64,000 nucleotides of DNA from Eubacterium ruminantium (GCF_900167085.1 NZ_FUXA01000003.1:62001-126000); one strand, 5' to 3'. Shown: positions 34,029 to 43,972, counted from the first letter of the stretch. Numbers and translations are program-made. Notes: a model not told the origin generated them from the sequence alone.

Positions 34029-34892
34029 CTAAAACACCCCTATCAGTCTTACTTCAGGTTCAAGCTTGACTGAATATTTCTCATATACAATCCTTGTTAC
34101 ATCTTCAATAAGTCTGTAAATATCTTTAGCTGTCGCATTGTTATAATTAACAACAAACCCACAATGTTTCGGAGAAACCATAGCTCCTCCGACACTATAA
34201 CCCGCAAGACCGCTGTCCTGTATCAGTTTTCCTGCAAAATATCCTTCCGGTCTCTTAAATGTCGAACCGGCACTTGGATATTCCAGCGGCTGCTTCTCTA
34301 CTCTTCTCTTATTTAAATCTTTCATCTTATCCTTAATGGCATCTTCGTCGCCATGGACAAGATCAATACATGTTCCCACAACTATCATGGATTTCTCCAT
34401 AACAATACTGTGTCTATATCCAAAGTCCATCTCATCACAGGTCATTTTTTTTAAAATACCGTTTTCGATGACATCGACATAATTAACAACCTGTTTCATC
34501 TCACCGTCATAGGCCCCTGCATTCATGAATATGGCGCCGCCGACAGTTCCCGGAATACCTGATGCAAATTCAAAGCCCGAAAGACTATTCTCTTTCGCAA
34601 CTCTTGCAACAGCCGAAAGCATAGCTCCCGCTTCCGCATATATCGAATTTCCTTCGACGGTTATCTTATTCATTTTATCAGAAATAAGAATTACCGTTCC
34701 GTCGAAACCTTCATCCGATACAAGAAGATTACTTCCGTTTCCGATAACAATGTATTCTTCTTTCTTCTCTTCAAGTTCTTTTACTGCATCTATGATGTCA
34801 TCAGCCGATTCAGGGACAAGAAATCTTTTAGCCTTTCCTCCAACCCTGAAGGTTGTATGATCACACATAGGTTCATCAAAAAGCTCTATCAT
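34029..34892 (-). CDS. murB: UDP-N-acetylenolpyruvoylglucosamine reductase
   Basis: 287 residues, type II MurB. FAD-binding VIGNGSNLLVSDEGF, SGFEFASGIPGTVGGA with INMNAGAYDGEM-like sequence (here IFMNAGAYDGEM), the catalytic Ser in PSAGSTFKRP, and VSPKHCGF at the C-terminus. It reduces the enolpyruvyl ether to UDP-MurNAc. Gap to rapZ is 24 bases. Confidence 0.97.
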   Translation of the reverse strand: MIELFDEPMCDHTTFRVGGKAKRFLVPESADDIIDAVKELEEKKEEYIVIGNGSNLLVSDEGFDGTVILISDKMNKITVEGNSIYAEAGAMLSAVARVAKENSLSGFEFASGIPGTVGGAIFMNAGAYDGEMKQVVNYVDVIENGILKKMTCDEMDFGYRHSIVMEKSMIVVGTCIDLVHGDEDAIKDKMKDLNKRRVEKQPLEYPSAGSTFKRPEGYFAGKLIQDSGLAGYSVGGAMVSPKHCGFVVNYNNATAKDIYRLIEDVTRIVYEKYSVKLEPEVRLIGVF

Positions 34893-34911
34893 TATGAAAT
34901 AATCCTCTCAA

Positions 34912-35850
34912 CTATTTTGTAGCAAGATAAGCTCCGCCATACATACCTGCATCATTTCCTAAAGTAGCAAGTTCAAATGCTGTACTTCTGCAAGCATGGA
35001 ATGCATATTTCTGATATGCTTTCTTAACTGCATCTATAAGAATATCTCCTGCTTTTGAAACTCCGCCGCCGATAACAAATACTTCAGGATCCACAACGCA
35101 AGAAACCTGTGCAAGAGCGATGCCGAGTTTATCACCGAGTTCATCAACAAGTTCCATAGCAAGTTCATCGCCTGTCTTTGCCTGATCAAAGATCTCTTTA
35201 GCAGAAATATACTGAACATCACGAAGCTTTGATGGTCTGTCACTCTTATTAAGAGCGATCTTAGCCATTCTTACGATACCTGTTGCTGATGCATACTGCT
35301 CAAGACATCCCTTCTTACCGCAGTTGCAGCACTCTGTCTCTTCAGTATCGATAGTCATATGACCTATCTCACCGCCTGCTCCGTTAACACCGGAAATCAT
35401 TTTACCATTGATGATGATTCCGCCGCCAACACCGGTTCCGAGAGTAACCATAACAATATTATCATGGCCTTTTCCGCCACCCTGCCACATTTCACCCAGG
35501 GCAGCCATATTTGCGTCATTTCCGGCTTTTACAGGAAGTCCTGTAAGTTTTCCGAGTTCTTCAGCAACATTGAAGATACCCCAACCGAGGTTAACGCATT
35601 TTATAACTGTTCCGTCATCCTTAACAGGTCCCGGAACACCCATTCCTATTCCGGCTACATCCGACTTATCAATATTCTTTTCATTTATCTTATTTGCAAC
35701 AGATTCAGCTATATCCCCAAGGATGTATTTTCCTCCCTCATCTGTTCTGGTGGTGATTTCCCACTTGTCTAAAAGCTTTCCTTCTACTGAGAAAAGCCCA
35801 ATCTTTACTGTCGTTCCTCCGATATCAACACCAAATACATACTTAGCCAT
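34912..35850 (-). CDS. ROK family glucokinase
   Basis: 312 residues from the ATG at 35850, eight bases after GGAGG. ATP phosphate loop GVDIGGTTVKIGLF, TLGTGVGGGIIINGK, and the zinc-binding ROK signature (EIGHM, then CCNCGKKGCLEQYAS). It probably phosphorylates glucose, since it lies with hprK and crh-like in a carbon-control cluster; other hexoses or N-acetylmannosamine are possible. Confidence 0.93.
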   Translation of the reverse strand: MAKYVFGVDIGGTTVKIGLFSVEGKLLDKWEITTRTDEGGKYILGDIAESVANKINEKNIDKSDVAGIGMGVPGPVKDDGTVIKCVNLGWGIFNVAEELGKLTGLPVKAGNDANMAALGEMWQGGGKGHDNIVMVTLGTGVGGGIIINGKMISGVNGAGGEIGHMTIDTEETECCNCGKKGCLEQYASATGIVRMAKIALNKSDRPSKLRDVQYISAKEIFDQAKTGDELAMELVDELGDKLGIALAQVSCVVDPEVFVIGGGVSKAGDILIDAVKKAYQKYAFHACRSTAFELATLGNDAGMYGGAYLATK

Positions 35851-35920
35851 TATTCTGTCCTCCAATTAATTATTTATTTAAAATGAATTTATGTTCCGTT
35901 TGCTCTGTAACCGGTAAAGA

Positions 35921-36862
35921 TTACTGAGAATTTTTTGCAAGATTTTCTGTAACTCTCTTGTAAAATTCCTGAGCCGCATTGTAGCCCATCTTCTTTTGTC
36001 TGTGGTTAACCGCTGCAGACTCAACTATGATAGCAAGGTTTCGGCCCGGTCTGATAGGAATTGAATGCTTTGTGATCTTGTTGCCAAGGAATTCCACATA
36101 GCTGTCTTCAAGTCCGAGTCTGTCATAATTTGCATCCTTATTCCACTCTTCAAGTTTTATAACAAGGTCGATTTCCTGTGAAAGCTTAACACATTCAACA
36201 CCGAACATAGTCTTAACATCTATAATACCGATACCTCTAAGTTCGATAAAATGTCTTGTTATCTCAGGAGACTGTCCTATAAGCTGATCATCACTGATCT
36301 TCTTAATCTCAACAACATCATCCGCAACAAGTCTGTGACCTCTCTTGATAAGTTCGAGAGCAGCCTCACTTTTACCGATACCGCTGTCTCCCATAATAAG
36401 AACACCTTCACCGAAAACGTCTACCAAAACTGCATGAATTGAAATTCTCGGAGCAAGTTCCTCATGAAGCCATCTAACAGATTCATGAACGAATGCTGAT
36501 GTTGCCGAACCGCTTGAAAGAACAGGAATTCCGTGCTTCTTACCTGCTTCAATAATGAAATCATATGGTTCGATATTTCTACAGAATACAAGGCATGGAA
36601 TAGGGAAACTGAAGAGTTTATCAAATATCTCTATATTTTCCTCTCTGGTATGCATATCCGCGAGATATGCATGCTCAACATTTCCGCAAATCTGCACTCT
36701 TGCAGTATCAAAATGCTCGAAAAATCCTGCCAGCTGAAGAGCCGGTCTGTTAATATCAGGATCTGTTATCATTATTTTGTCCGTATCAATTTCCGGAGTA
36801 TAATTTTTTAAATTTAATTTCTTTATGAAATCAGTCAAAGAAACACTGTATTCTTCTGACAT
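35921..36862 (-). CDS. hprK: HPr kinase/phosphorylase
   Basis: 313 residues. The P-loop GDSGIGKSEAALELI, the capping and catalytic region RLVADDVVEI, and the C-terminal signature IRPGRNLAIIVE...NHRQKKMGYNAA are complete. It phosphorylates Ser46 of HPr/Crh when glycolytic intermediates are high, creating the CcpA co-repressor. First gene of the cluster that ends with the crh-like protein, its likely substrate. Confidence 0.97.
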   Translation of the reverse strand: MSEEYSVSLTDFIKKLNLKNYTPEIDTDKIMITDPDINRPALQLAGFFEHFDTARVQICGNVEHAYLADMHTREENIEIFDKLFSFPIPCLVFCRNIEPYDFIIEAGKKHGIPVLSSGSATSAFVHESVRWLHEELAPRISIHAVLVDVFGEGVLIMGDSGIGKSEAALELIKRGHRLVADDVVEIKKISDDQLIGQSPEITRHFIELRGIGIIDVKTMFGVECVKLSQEIDLVIKLEEWNKDANYDRLGLEDSYVEFLGNKITKHSIPIRPGRNLAIIVESAAVNHRQKKMGYNAAQEFYKRVTENLAKNSQ

Positions 36863-36999
36863 AAGCGTACCTCCCTAAGAAATCAGCAAAATGCTGACGA
36901 CCATTATTCATAAGATCAAAAAACCTCGTTTTATTACCGAATACCAGCATATAATATCATACTCCCGAAATCATTTCCATACATTGTATGAATAACTTA

Positions 37000-37033
37000 A
37001 GAATACCGGCACAGTTTTTTTGTGCCGGTATCC
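37000..37033 (-). terminator. terminator of gpmI
   Basis: ATACCGGCACA and TGTGCCGGTAT pair around AAAAAAAC; a short TTCTT follows on the minus strand. The stem is strong and lies ~22 bases beyond the gpmI stop. Confidence 0.8.
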
Positions 37034-37054
37034 GATATATGACTAAATATTTAA

Positions 37055-38647
37055 TTAGTTCTTCTTAACAAGAAGTGACTCACCTGTCATTTCTTCAGGC
37101 TTTGGAAGTCCCATAACTTCAAGAAGTGTAGGTGCGATATCGCAAAGTCTTCCGCCTTCCTTAAGTGTATAATTCTCATCATAATTATAAAGGATGAATG
37201 GAACAGGATTTGTTGTATGTGCTGTATGTGGATTACCTGTTACGTAATCAACCATCTGCTCTGCATTTCCGTGATCTGCACAAAGGAACATAACTCCGTT
37301 CTTTTCCTTAACCGCATCACAAACAGCTCCTACACACTTATCTATTCTTTCAACTGCTGCTATAGCTGCACTGAGAACTCCTGTATGTCCAACCATGTCA
37401 GGGTTAGCAAAGTTAATAACGATAACATCAAACTCATCACGATTGATAGCTGCTACAAGCTTCTCACAAACTTCAGGAGCACTCATTTCAGGCTGAAGAT
37501 CGTATGTTGCAACTGCAGGTGAATTAACGAGTGTTCTGATTTCATCTTTATTCGGCTCTTCAATACCACCGTTGAAGAAGAATGTTACGTGAGCATACTT
37601 CTCTGTTTCAGCGATTCTAAGCTGTCTGAGACCATTAGCTGCAAGATATTCACCAAATGTATTCTTGATCTCCATCTTCTTGAATGCAACCTTCTTATTA
37701 GGAATTGTCTCATCATAATCCTTGAAGCATACAAATGTAAGTGGCATATAACCATTTGCTCTCTTAAGTGACTTAATAGACTTAGAGTCAGAAGCATCAC
37801 CAGGCTGAGCAGCGATATCTTCATCTGAGAAGCAGAATGCCTTTGTTATCTCTCTTGCACGGTCAGGTCTGAAGTTGAAGAAGATAACAGAATCATTTGG
37901 CTTAACTACCGAAAGTGGAGCACCGTTCTCATCTGTGATAACTGTTGGGATAACGAACTCATCTGTTACACCATTATCATATGATTCCTGCATAGCCTTT
38001 ATAGGATCTGTTGCCTTATTGCCTTCACCTGTTACGAGGCTGTCATAAGCCTTCTGTACACGGTCCCAGTTATTATCTCTATCCATTGCATAATAACGTC
38101 CTGAAAGAGATGCAACCTTACCAACACCGATCTCAGCAATCTTATCAACGAGTTCCTGAAGATAATCCTTACCTGAAGCAGGTGGTGTATCTCTTCCGTC
38201 GAAGAATGGATGAACATATACTCTCTCGAAGTTCTTCTTCTTACATAACTCAAGAATTGCATAAAGATGGCTGTTGTGGCTGTGTACACCACCATCCGAA
38301 AGAAGTCCCCAAACGTGAAGATCACTGTTGTTCTTTACACAGTTATCGATTGCTTCATTTAATTCTTCATTTTCAAAGAAAACGCCGTCCTCGATATACT
38401 TTGTGATAAGTGTAAGATCCTGGTAAATGATTCTTCCCGAACCGATATTCATATGTCCTACTTCGGAATTACCCATCTGTCCGTCAGGAAGTCCAACAGC
38501 AAGACCTGAAGCATAACCCTTCTGGAATGGGCACTCAGCCATAAGGCGGTCCATAACAGGAGTGTTTGCCATGTAAACTGCATTTGATTCATGATTATCT
38601 GACAGACCGTATCCGTCAAGAACCATAAGTACAACTGGTTTTCTCAT
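37055..38647 (-). CDS. gpmI: 2,3-bisphosphoglycerate-independent phosphoglycerate mutase
   Basis: 530 residues, normally ~510. The metal site is VLDGYGLSD at the N-terminus, the catalytic Ser is in GQMGNSEVGHMNIG, FDGRDTPP and DHGNAEQM supply substrate and Mn ligands. It interconverts 3- and 2-phosphoglycerate in glycolysis. AAGGAG precedes the ATG; transcribed with or after the small DUF4250 gene. Confidence 0.98.
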   Translation of the reverse strand: MRKPVVLMVLDGYGLSDNHESNAVYMANTPVMDRLMAECPFQKGYASGLAVGLPDGQMGNSEVGHMNIGSGRIIYQDLTLITKYIEDGVFFENEELNEAIDNCVKNNSDLHVWGLLSDGGVHSHNSHLYAILELCKKKNFERVYVHPFFDGRDTPPASGKDYLQELVDKIAEIGVGKVASLSGRYYAMDRDNNWDRVQKAYDSLVTGEGNKATDPIKAMQESYDNGVTDEFVIPTVITDENGAPLSVVKPNDSVIFFNFRPDRAREITKAFCFSDEDIAAQPGDASDSKSIKSLKRANGYMPLTFVCFKDYDETIPNKKVAFKKMEIKNTFGEYLAANGLRQLRIAETEKYAHVTFFFNGGIEEPNKDEIRTLVNSPAVATYDLQPEMSAPEVCEKLVAAINRDEFDVIVINFANPDMVGHTGVLSAAIAAVERIDKCVGAVCDAVKEKNGVMFLCADHGNAEQMVDYVTGNPHTAHTTNPVPFILYNYDENYTLKEGGRLCDIAPTLLEVMGLPKPEEMTGESLLVKKN

Positions 38648-38708
38648 AATATAATCTCCTTTAAATATTTAATTCTTTATATATTTTATAGGCGTCAAAA
38701 ACACCCAA

Positions 38709-38897
38709 TCAATTGTTGCCCTGTATAAATTTATTAAGTTGCGAATCATAAATAAATCCTGCAGCCTTAAGTTTATTTTCTATCTCTTCCTTCTCTACAC
38801 CAAGACTTAAAGTCAGGTCATCGAGTGAAGAATAATTATCTCTGAGTTGTGTATTCACAAAACTCATAAGCATTATAGGATCATTCGGTAAATTCAT
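38709..38897 (-). CDS. DUF4250 family protein
   Basis: 62 residues beginning MNLPNDPIMLMSFVNTQLRD, the hallmark start of DUF4250, and ending in AAGFIYDSQLNKF. Likely a small helical cytoplasmic protein; no function is known. GGAAGG precedes the ATG. 61 bases before gpmI on the same strand. Confidence 0.9.
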   Translation of the reverse strand: MNLPNDPIMLMSFVNTQLRDNYSSLDDLTLSLGVEKEEIENKLKAAGFIYDSQLNKFIQGNN

Positions 38898-38944
38898 TTT
38901 CTCACCTTCCTATTTCCTTTATCAAAATGCGATATTTCTTCCCA

Positions 38945-39366
38945 TCGGCTGAATTATCACAGAATCTCTGTCGAATGAGCGAGGTATTCTCAGTCGGTTC
39001 ACTACTGAATCTTCGTCGGACGTGCGACATAGTTCGCGCCGGTTTATCACAGAGTCTCTGTCGGATGAATTCTTCACCGGCTGAACGCCGGGGATAATTG
39101 TAGCAAATATTTGCCGATAACGCAATGCAATGTTATACTTGATAAATGGCAAGCGCACCATTAACATATACTTTAATCTTGTATATAAATGGCAGGTGCG
39201 TCATTAATATATACCTTAATTCCGCAAATCATCGGAATAGAGTATAATATCAGATTTGATTTTTCAATGCAAGCTTTTTTATAAATTAGATTACTCGTAT
39301 CAGATACTTTTATAAATAAACGAGTTTGTTCATATCAGATGTTTTTTAATAAATGAGGTTTTTCAT
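38945..39366. repeat. three families of degenerate direct repeats upstream of uvrC
   Basis: The 467-base gap between DUF4250 and uvrC holds no gene but three repeat families. Family A (38945-39092): three copies of TATCACAGAATCTCTGTCG-like units about 46-48 bases apart, between CGGCTGAA/CGGTT blocks. Family B (39144-39227): two 43-base copies starting AAATGGCAAGCGCACCATTA. Family C (39249-39366): units starting ATCAGAT followed by TTTTATAAAT-like tracts, three copies, the next unit (ATGTCAGAT) being the uvrC start itself. Confidence 0.7.
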
Positions 39367-41203
39367 GTCAGATAAGAAGATATTCAATATAGAAGAAGAA
39401 TTAAATAAGCTTCCAAAAACACCGGGAGTTTATATCATGCACAGCGACACAGGAGCCATACTCTATGTGGGAAAAGCCGTGAATCTCCATAACCGTGTAA
39501 GACAGTATTTCCGAAATGGTCATGGTCACAATAACTCACCGAAAATAATCAAAATGGTTTCGCAGATTGCATATTTTGAATATATCATTACTTCGTCAGA
39601 GCTTGAGGCTCTTGTCCTTGAATGCAATCTCATCAAGGAAAACCGCCCGAAATACAATACGCTTATGACAGATGACAAGGGGTATCCATATATTAAAGTT
39701 ACAGTTGAGGAAGCCATCCCTCGCATTTTCATGGTTCATCAGATGCACAGGGACAAATCCAGATATTTCGGCCCATATACCGACCGTGCAGCTGTAAAAG
39801 ATATCGTTTCTCTTCTTCGCAAATTATATAAATTACGTCATTGCAACAAAAAGCTTCCTGAGCAAGCAATGAAGGAAAGGCCTTGTCTTTATCACCAGAT
39901 TGGTGAATGCAGCGGTCCATGCAATTATCTGATCTCTGAAGAAGAATATAATCTTAATGTCAAAAAGGCTATGGATTTTCTGAACGGTGACTACAAGGAA
40001 ACGATGAATCTCCTTACCGAACAGATGAAGCAGTATGCCTCCGAGCTTGATTTTGAGAAGGCCGCAAAGACTCGCGATCTCATCGAAAGCATTAAGCATA
40101 TAATGGATAAACAGCGTATAACAGACGCAGGCGGCGATGATAAAGATATAATTGCCATAGCAAGAAATAAAGCCGATACCGTAATCTCCATCTTCTTTGT
40201 CAGAGACGGTCAGCTTATCGGTCGCGAGAATCATCATATGAGAAATGATGAAACAGATACTTCAAAAGATATTATTTCGGATTTTATAAAGCAGTTTTAT
40301 ATAGGCACTCCTTTTATTCCGAAGGAAATCATAACTGAATTTCCGGTTTCCGAAGTTGAGCTTATTGAGGAATTTCTTAAAGAGCGTTGCTCCCATAAAG
40401 TTACTATAATCAATCCTCAAAAAGGTGAGAAAGTCCGCCTTCTTGAACTCGCCCACGACAATGCCGCTCTCGTTCTCTCACAGGATATTGAGCGCATTAA
40501 ACGTAAGGAAAAACGTACCATCGGTGCCGTTGAAGAAATCGCGGAAATACTTGGAATAGAAAAAGCTTCACGCATGGAAGCCTTTGATATTTCCAATATC
40601 TCAGGTTATCTTTCGGTTGCTTCCATGGTAGTCTTTGAAAATGGAGAGCCTAAGAAAAATGCATACAGAAAATTCCGTCTCAGAACCGTAACAGGTCCTG
40701 ATGATTACGCTTCAATGAAGGAAGTCTTGTCAAGAAGATATACAGATGATAAACTAGGAGCGTTTCCTGACGTTATCATGATGGACGGTGGTAAAGGCCA
40801 GGTAAATATCGCCGAAACTGTTCTTAACAGTCTTGGTCTTAATATTCCTGTTTGCGGCATGGTTAAAGATGATAACCACAGAACAAGAGGCTTATATTAT
40901 AAGAATGAAGAAGTCATGTTTAACAAAGGCAGCGAAGCTATGAATATGATCACTGCCCTTCAGGATGAAACCCATAGATTTGCTATTGAATATCATAAAA
41001 ATCTCCGAAGCAAAGAACAGGTGCATTCAATACTTGATGACATTCCCGGAATAGGTCCGAAAAGAAGAAAAATACTTATGCAGCATTTCCAGAATATAGA
41101 CACTCTGAGAAATGCCACTTTGGAAGAACTTTCCTCTGTACCTGACATTCCTCAAAATACAGCTTCATCAATTTTTGAATTCTTCCATAATGACAAACAG
41201 TAA
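39365..41203 (+). CDS. uvrC: excinuclease ABC subunit C
   Basis: 612 residues from the ATG at 39365, six bases after GAGG; an ATG four codons upstream has no ribosome binding site. GIY-YIG nuclease domain (TPGVYIMH...ILYVGKAVNL), UVR motif (ELDFEKAAKTRDLIE), the C-terminal RNase-H-like endonuclease (AFDISNISG, MMDGGKGQVN) and helix-hairpin-helix (IPGIGPKRRK). It makes both cuts in nucleotide-excision repair with UvrAB. Confidence 0.97.
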   Translation: MSDKKIFNIEEELNKLPKTPGVYIMHSDTGAILYVGKAVNLHNRVRQYFRNGHGHNNSPKIIKMVSQIAYFEYIITSSELEALVLECNLIKENRPKYNTLMTDDKGYPYIKVTVEEAIPRIFMVHQMHRDKSRYFGPYTDRAAVKDIVSLLRKLYKLRHCNKKLPEQAMKERPCLYHQIGECSGPCNYLISEEEYNLNVKKAMDFLNGDYKETMNLLTEQMKQYASELDFEKAAKTRDLIESIKHIMDKQRITDAGGDDKDIIAIARNKADTVISIFFVRDGQLIGRENHHMRNDETDTSKDIISDFIKQFYIGTPFIPKEIITEFPVSEVELIEEFLKERCSHKVTIINPQKGEKVRLLELAHDNAALVLSQDIERIKRKEKRTIGAVEEIAEILGIEKASRMEAFDISNISGYLSVASMVVFENGEPKKNAYRKFRLRTVTGPDDYASMKEVLSRRYTDDKLGAFPDVIMMDGGKGQVNIAETVLNSLGLNIPVCGMVKDDNHRTRGLYYKNEEVMFNKGSEAMNMITALQDETHRFAIEYHKNLRSKEQVHSILDDIPGIGPKRRKILMQHFQNIDTLRNATLEELSSVPDIPQNTASSIFEFFHNDKQ

Positions 41204-41285
41204 GATCAATATAAATTAATCCGAAAATGCATCGGATCAATAAATATAAATCTACAAAAATCTATACTTTAAAGCAGGTAATACT

Positions 41286-41801
41286 ATGTCTAAATTTTTA
41301 TTTCCAACAGAATATTATGATTCAACTTATTCTATAGATTTCGAGCAGTACTATTCTCTTGGTTACCGCGCTGTACTCTTCGATATCGACAACACTCTTG
41401 TACCGCATAATTTTGCATCAGATGACAAATCAGTTGCGCTTATGAAAAGACTCAAAGAGATTGGATTTAAAATCTGTCTCGTTTCAAACAACAAAGAAGA
41501 AAGAGTTGCTTCCTTCAATGAATTTCTTCAGGTTGAATATATCTATAAAGCAGGTAAACCTAAAGCTTCAGGATATATAAAAGCTATGGAAAAACTCGGC
41601 ACCACTAAAGGAAATACAATATTTGTTGGCGATCAGTTATATACAGATATATGGGGTGCCAACAATGCCGGTATCCACTCTATCTTAGTTAAACCTATAG
41701 ATAAACACGAAGAGATTCAGATAGTCCTTAAACGACTTATCGAAAAACCGATTATCTGGTTATATCTTATGAAACATAAAATGAAAACCAAAAGAAGTTA
41801 A
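41286..41801 (+). CDS. YqeG family HAD IIIA phosphatase
   Basis: 171 residues. HAD motif I is LFDIDNTLVPH, motif II LVSNN, and FVGDQLYTDIWGANNAG is the metal-binding end, the YqeG pattern. YqeG-type enzymes dephosphorylate phosphatidylglycerophosphate in some lineages; the Firmicute substrate is unsure. It follows uvrC by 82 bases on the same strand and ends at a bidirectional terminator. Confidence 0.92.
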   Translation: MSKFLFPTEYYDSTYSIDFEQYYSLGYRAVLFDIDNTLVPHNFASDDKSVALMKRLKEIGFKICLVSNNKEERVASFNEFLQVEYIYKAGKPKASGYIKAMEKLGTTKGNTIFVGDQLYTDIWGANNAGIHSILVKPIDKHEEIQIVLKRLIEKPIIWLYLMKHKMKTKRS

Positions 41802-41817
41802 ATGTTTTTTCGACATA

Positions 41818-41859
41818 ATAAAAAAACTCAACCACCATTCGATGGTTGAGTTTTTTTAT
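41818..41859. terminator. bidirectional terminator between yqeG and the 697-residue protein gene
   Basis: AAAAACTCAACCA pairs with TGGTTGAGTTTTT across an eight-base loop; A run on the left and T7 on the right serve both converging genes. Confidence 0.95.
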
Positions 41860-41878
41860 CTATAAAATCATTTACTGA

Positions 41879-43972
41879 TTAGATAATGTCTGCTCTTAAC
41901 TTCTTAAGAACCTGGAATGTCTTTCCTCTAAGCTCTTCAGCTTCAAAGAGAGGAAGCATTGTATCCTTGTCAAACTTAACTTTCATAACGTTGTTGAGCC
42001 AATCATTTACATATGACTTAACATATTCAACGTTCTCGTCTGACTTATCCTTAAGAGCGTTCTGGATATTGTTGATATTCTCAACAACTGAAGGTGTAGA
42101 GATCTTATTAGCAGATACCGGTGATGAGCTTCCCTCATTTGAAAGTTCGATAACCTTACCTGTCTTAGTAATGATCACCTTCTTATTTGGAGTAGGATCA
42201 GCCTTGATTACAGGACCAGCACCCTTCTTATCAAGAAGTTTTTCAACAGCCTTGATGAGGCAGATTACACTGTATGTAGCCTCTAATGGTGTCTGGCTTT
42301 CTGCTCCCTTATCCTCATACTGATACCAAAGCCACTCAGACTTAAGAAGCATTTCTTCAATCTTAGAATCCTCAAGGAGTTTCTTAAGATCTGTATCCAT
42401 TCCAGGAAGAGAACTTCTACCGAAGAGTTTTCCGCCTGTGCTTCCTGTATCAGACTTCTTATATTTAGCAGGAACCGGAACATCATTATAATCCTTCTGA
42501 AGGAATTTCTCAGCCTTTCTAGGATCGTAATTACTATTGATGATTGCGATTCTTCCGCCATTAAGTCCATTCACGATCATATCTTCAGCAGCCATAAATA
42601 CAAGTGTCTTCTGACGATCATCGATCATTGACTTGATTTCGTAATTTGTCTTTGACTTCTCAAGGATTGTATTCTTACGTACCTTAAATGCTTTGATCTT
42701 CTCTTTTACACTGAAGAAAAGCTTAAGGAGTGTAGGGTTAGCGTTAACGTAATCATTAATCCATGTAAGTTCAACATACTGATGCTCGATCTTGTTAGAA
42801 AGCTCATATACGTTATATCCATCGAATACAACATTAAGTGTTGTATAGAGCTTCTCAAGGATCTCATACTTCTCTTCCCATGAACGTGTAGAAACATCGC
42901 TATTTACGATTTCCTTGATACCGCATTCATAGAATACGAGGTTATATTCATAAAGTCCTTCAAAGATATTCGTCTTACCGGTAAGCTGTGCGCCGGCACC
43001 GAGTATCTGAAGATTCTTCTTCATGTCAGGTTCGTTTTCGATATAGAGATAAACCTTCTTGATGAATGCTGATACTTCACTGATGAGAGTATCAATTCTC
43101 TTATTGTAAATCTCCTGCTTTGTTATGGTTGTCATAACATTTCTGCTGAGTACGCTTGTATCCTGAGCATTATTGACATTTCTGATAAGTTCTTTAAAGC
43201 TCTCATATACAGCCATATTATCGATAGGGATGAATTCTGAGTTAAGACCATAGAATTCAAATGCCTTCGGATAATCGTTATTTGCAATAAATGTATTGAA
43301 CATACCGATTGAAAGCTGTGTCTTGTAGTCATTTCCGACATGTGGATCTTCAACCACATAATCAAAAAGAACTTCAAGATTGCTGAGATAAGCTTCTGAG
43401 TTAGCCATGGAAGTTGGAAGTCCCATCTCCATAACAACATTGATAAGATCCAGATATCCCATAAGAGCTTTATCAAAGTTCTTTGGTCTGTCATCATCTT
43501 CGAGAATCTGGTAACTTACGTTGATAAGAAGCGGTGCGATACGCTCGCCGATAAGCTTCATTGCATCTCCGAACTTTTCTCTCTGATAAAGATAAATCAG
43601 CCAGATACTAAATCTATATATACCTGTTGTATTAATAGGAGCATCGATGTCGGAAGCATCGATATTTCCATATACAAAATTGAACAGCGGTTCAATCCAC
43701 TCATCAATCTCATATTTTTCTTTTGCCTTGATGTTCTCGTCGACAAATTCACCAAGCTCATATAGCTTAGAGCACTGAGCCTTGACGTCTTCGTCAACCT
43801 TCATTGTCTTAAGATCGAAATTATTATCCTTCAGATAGTCGATAACCAAGGTGTAAAAACCGTCTTCAACCTGTTCATTAAGGAATCTTATAAGAAGACC
43901 CTTATTGTTAGATGCAGCTATTGACAGTACATTGTTATCACTACCTGTGGTAATATTTGCAGGTAAAGCCAT
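41879..43972 (-). CDS. unknown 697-residue cytoplasmic protein
   Basis: A strong TAAGGAGGAG site precedes the ATG. No signal peptide or transmembrane helix. The protein is mostly alpha-helical and charged, with an N-terminal Asn/Ser segment, long helical stretches (residues ~20-480), the motif MIVNGLNGGRIAIINSNYDP around residue ~455-475, and a flexible linker with GSSSPVSANKISTPSV near residue 620. No known family was recognised. It is monocistronic between two terminators or gaps, which with the strong initiation signal hints at good expression. Confidence 0.82.
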   Translation of the reverse strand: MALPANITTGSDNNVLSIAASNNKGLLIRFLNEQVEDGFYTLVIDYLKDNNFDLKTMKVDEDVKAQCSKLYELGEFVDENIKAKEKYEIDEWIEPLFNFVYGNIDASDIDAPINTTGIYRFSIWLIYLYQREKFGDAMKLIGERIAPLLINVSYQILEDDDRPKNFDKALMGYLDLINVVMEMGLPTSMANSEAYLSNLEVLFDYVVEDPHVGNDYKTQLSIGMFNTFIANNDYPKAFEFYGLNSEFIPIDNMAVYESFKELIRNVNNAQDTSVLSRNVMTTITKQEIYNKRIDTLISEVSAFIKKVYLYIENEPDMKKNLQILGAGAQLTGKTNIFEGLYEYNLVFYECGIKEIVNSDVSTRSWEEKYEILEKLYTTLNVVFDGYNVYELSNKIEHQYVELTWINDYVNANPTLLKLFFSVKEKIKAFKVRKNTILEKSKTNYEIKSMIDDRQKTLVFMAAEDMIVNGLNGGRIAIINSNYDPRKAEKFLQKDYNDVPVPAKYKKSDTGSTGGKLFGRSSLPGMDTDLKKLLEDSKIEEMLLKSEWLWYQYEDKGAESQTPLEATYSVICLIKAVEKLLDKKGAGPVIKADPTPNKKVIITKTGKVIELSNEGSSSPVSANKISTPSVVENINNIQNALKDKSDENVEYVKSYVNDWLNNVMKVKFDKDTMLPLFEAEELRGKTFQVLKKLRADII

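Noticed and set aside
38945-39092. Family A repeats considered as a CRISPR array
   Set aside because: Copies are only three, diverged, with spacers that are also repeated, and no cas gene is near.
38922-39167. 81-residue minus-strand frame with SFDRDSVI-like repeats upstream of uvrC
   Set aside because: The peptide repetition comes from the family A DNA repeats; no ribosome binding site and no conserved composition.
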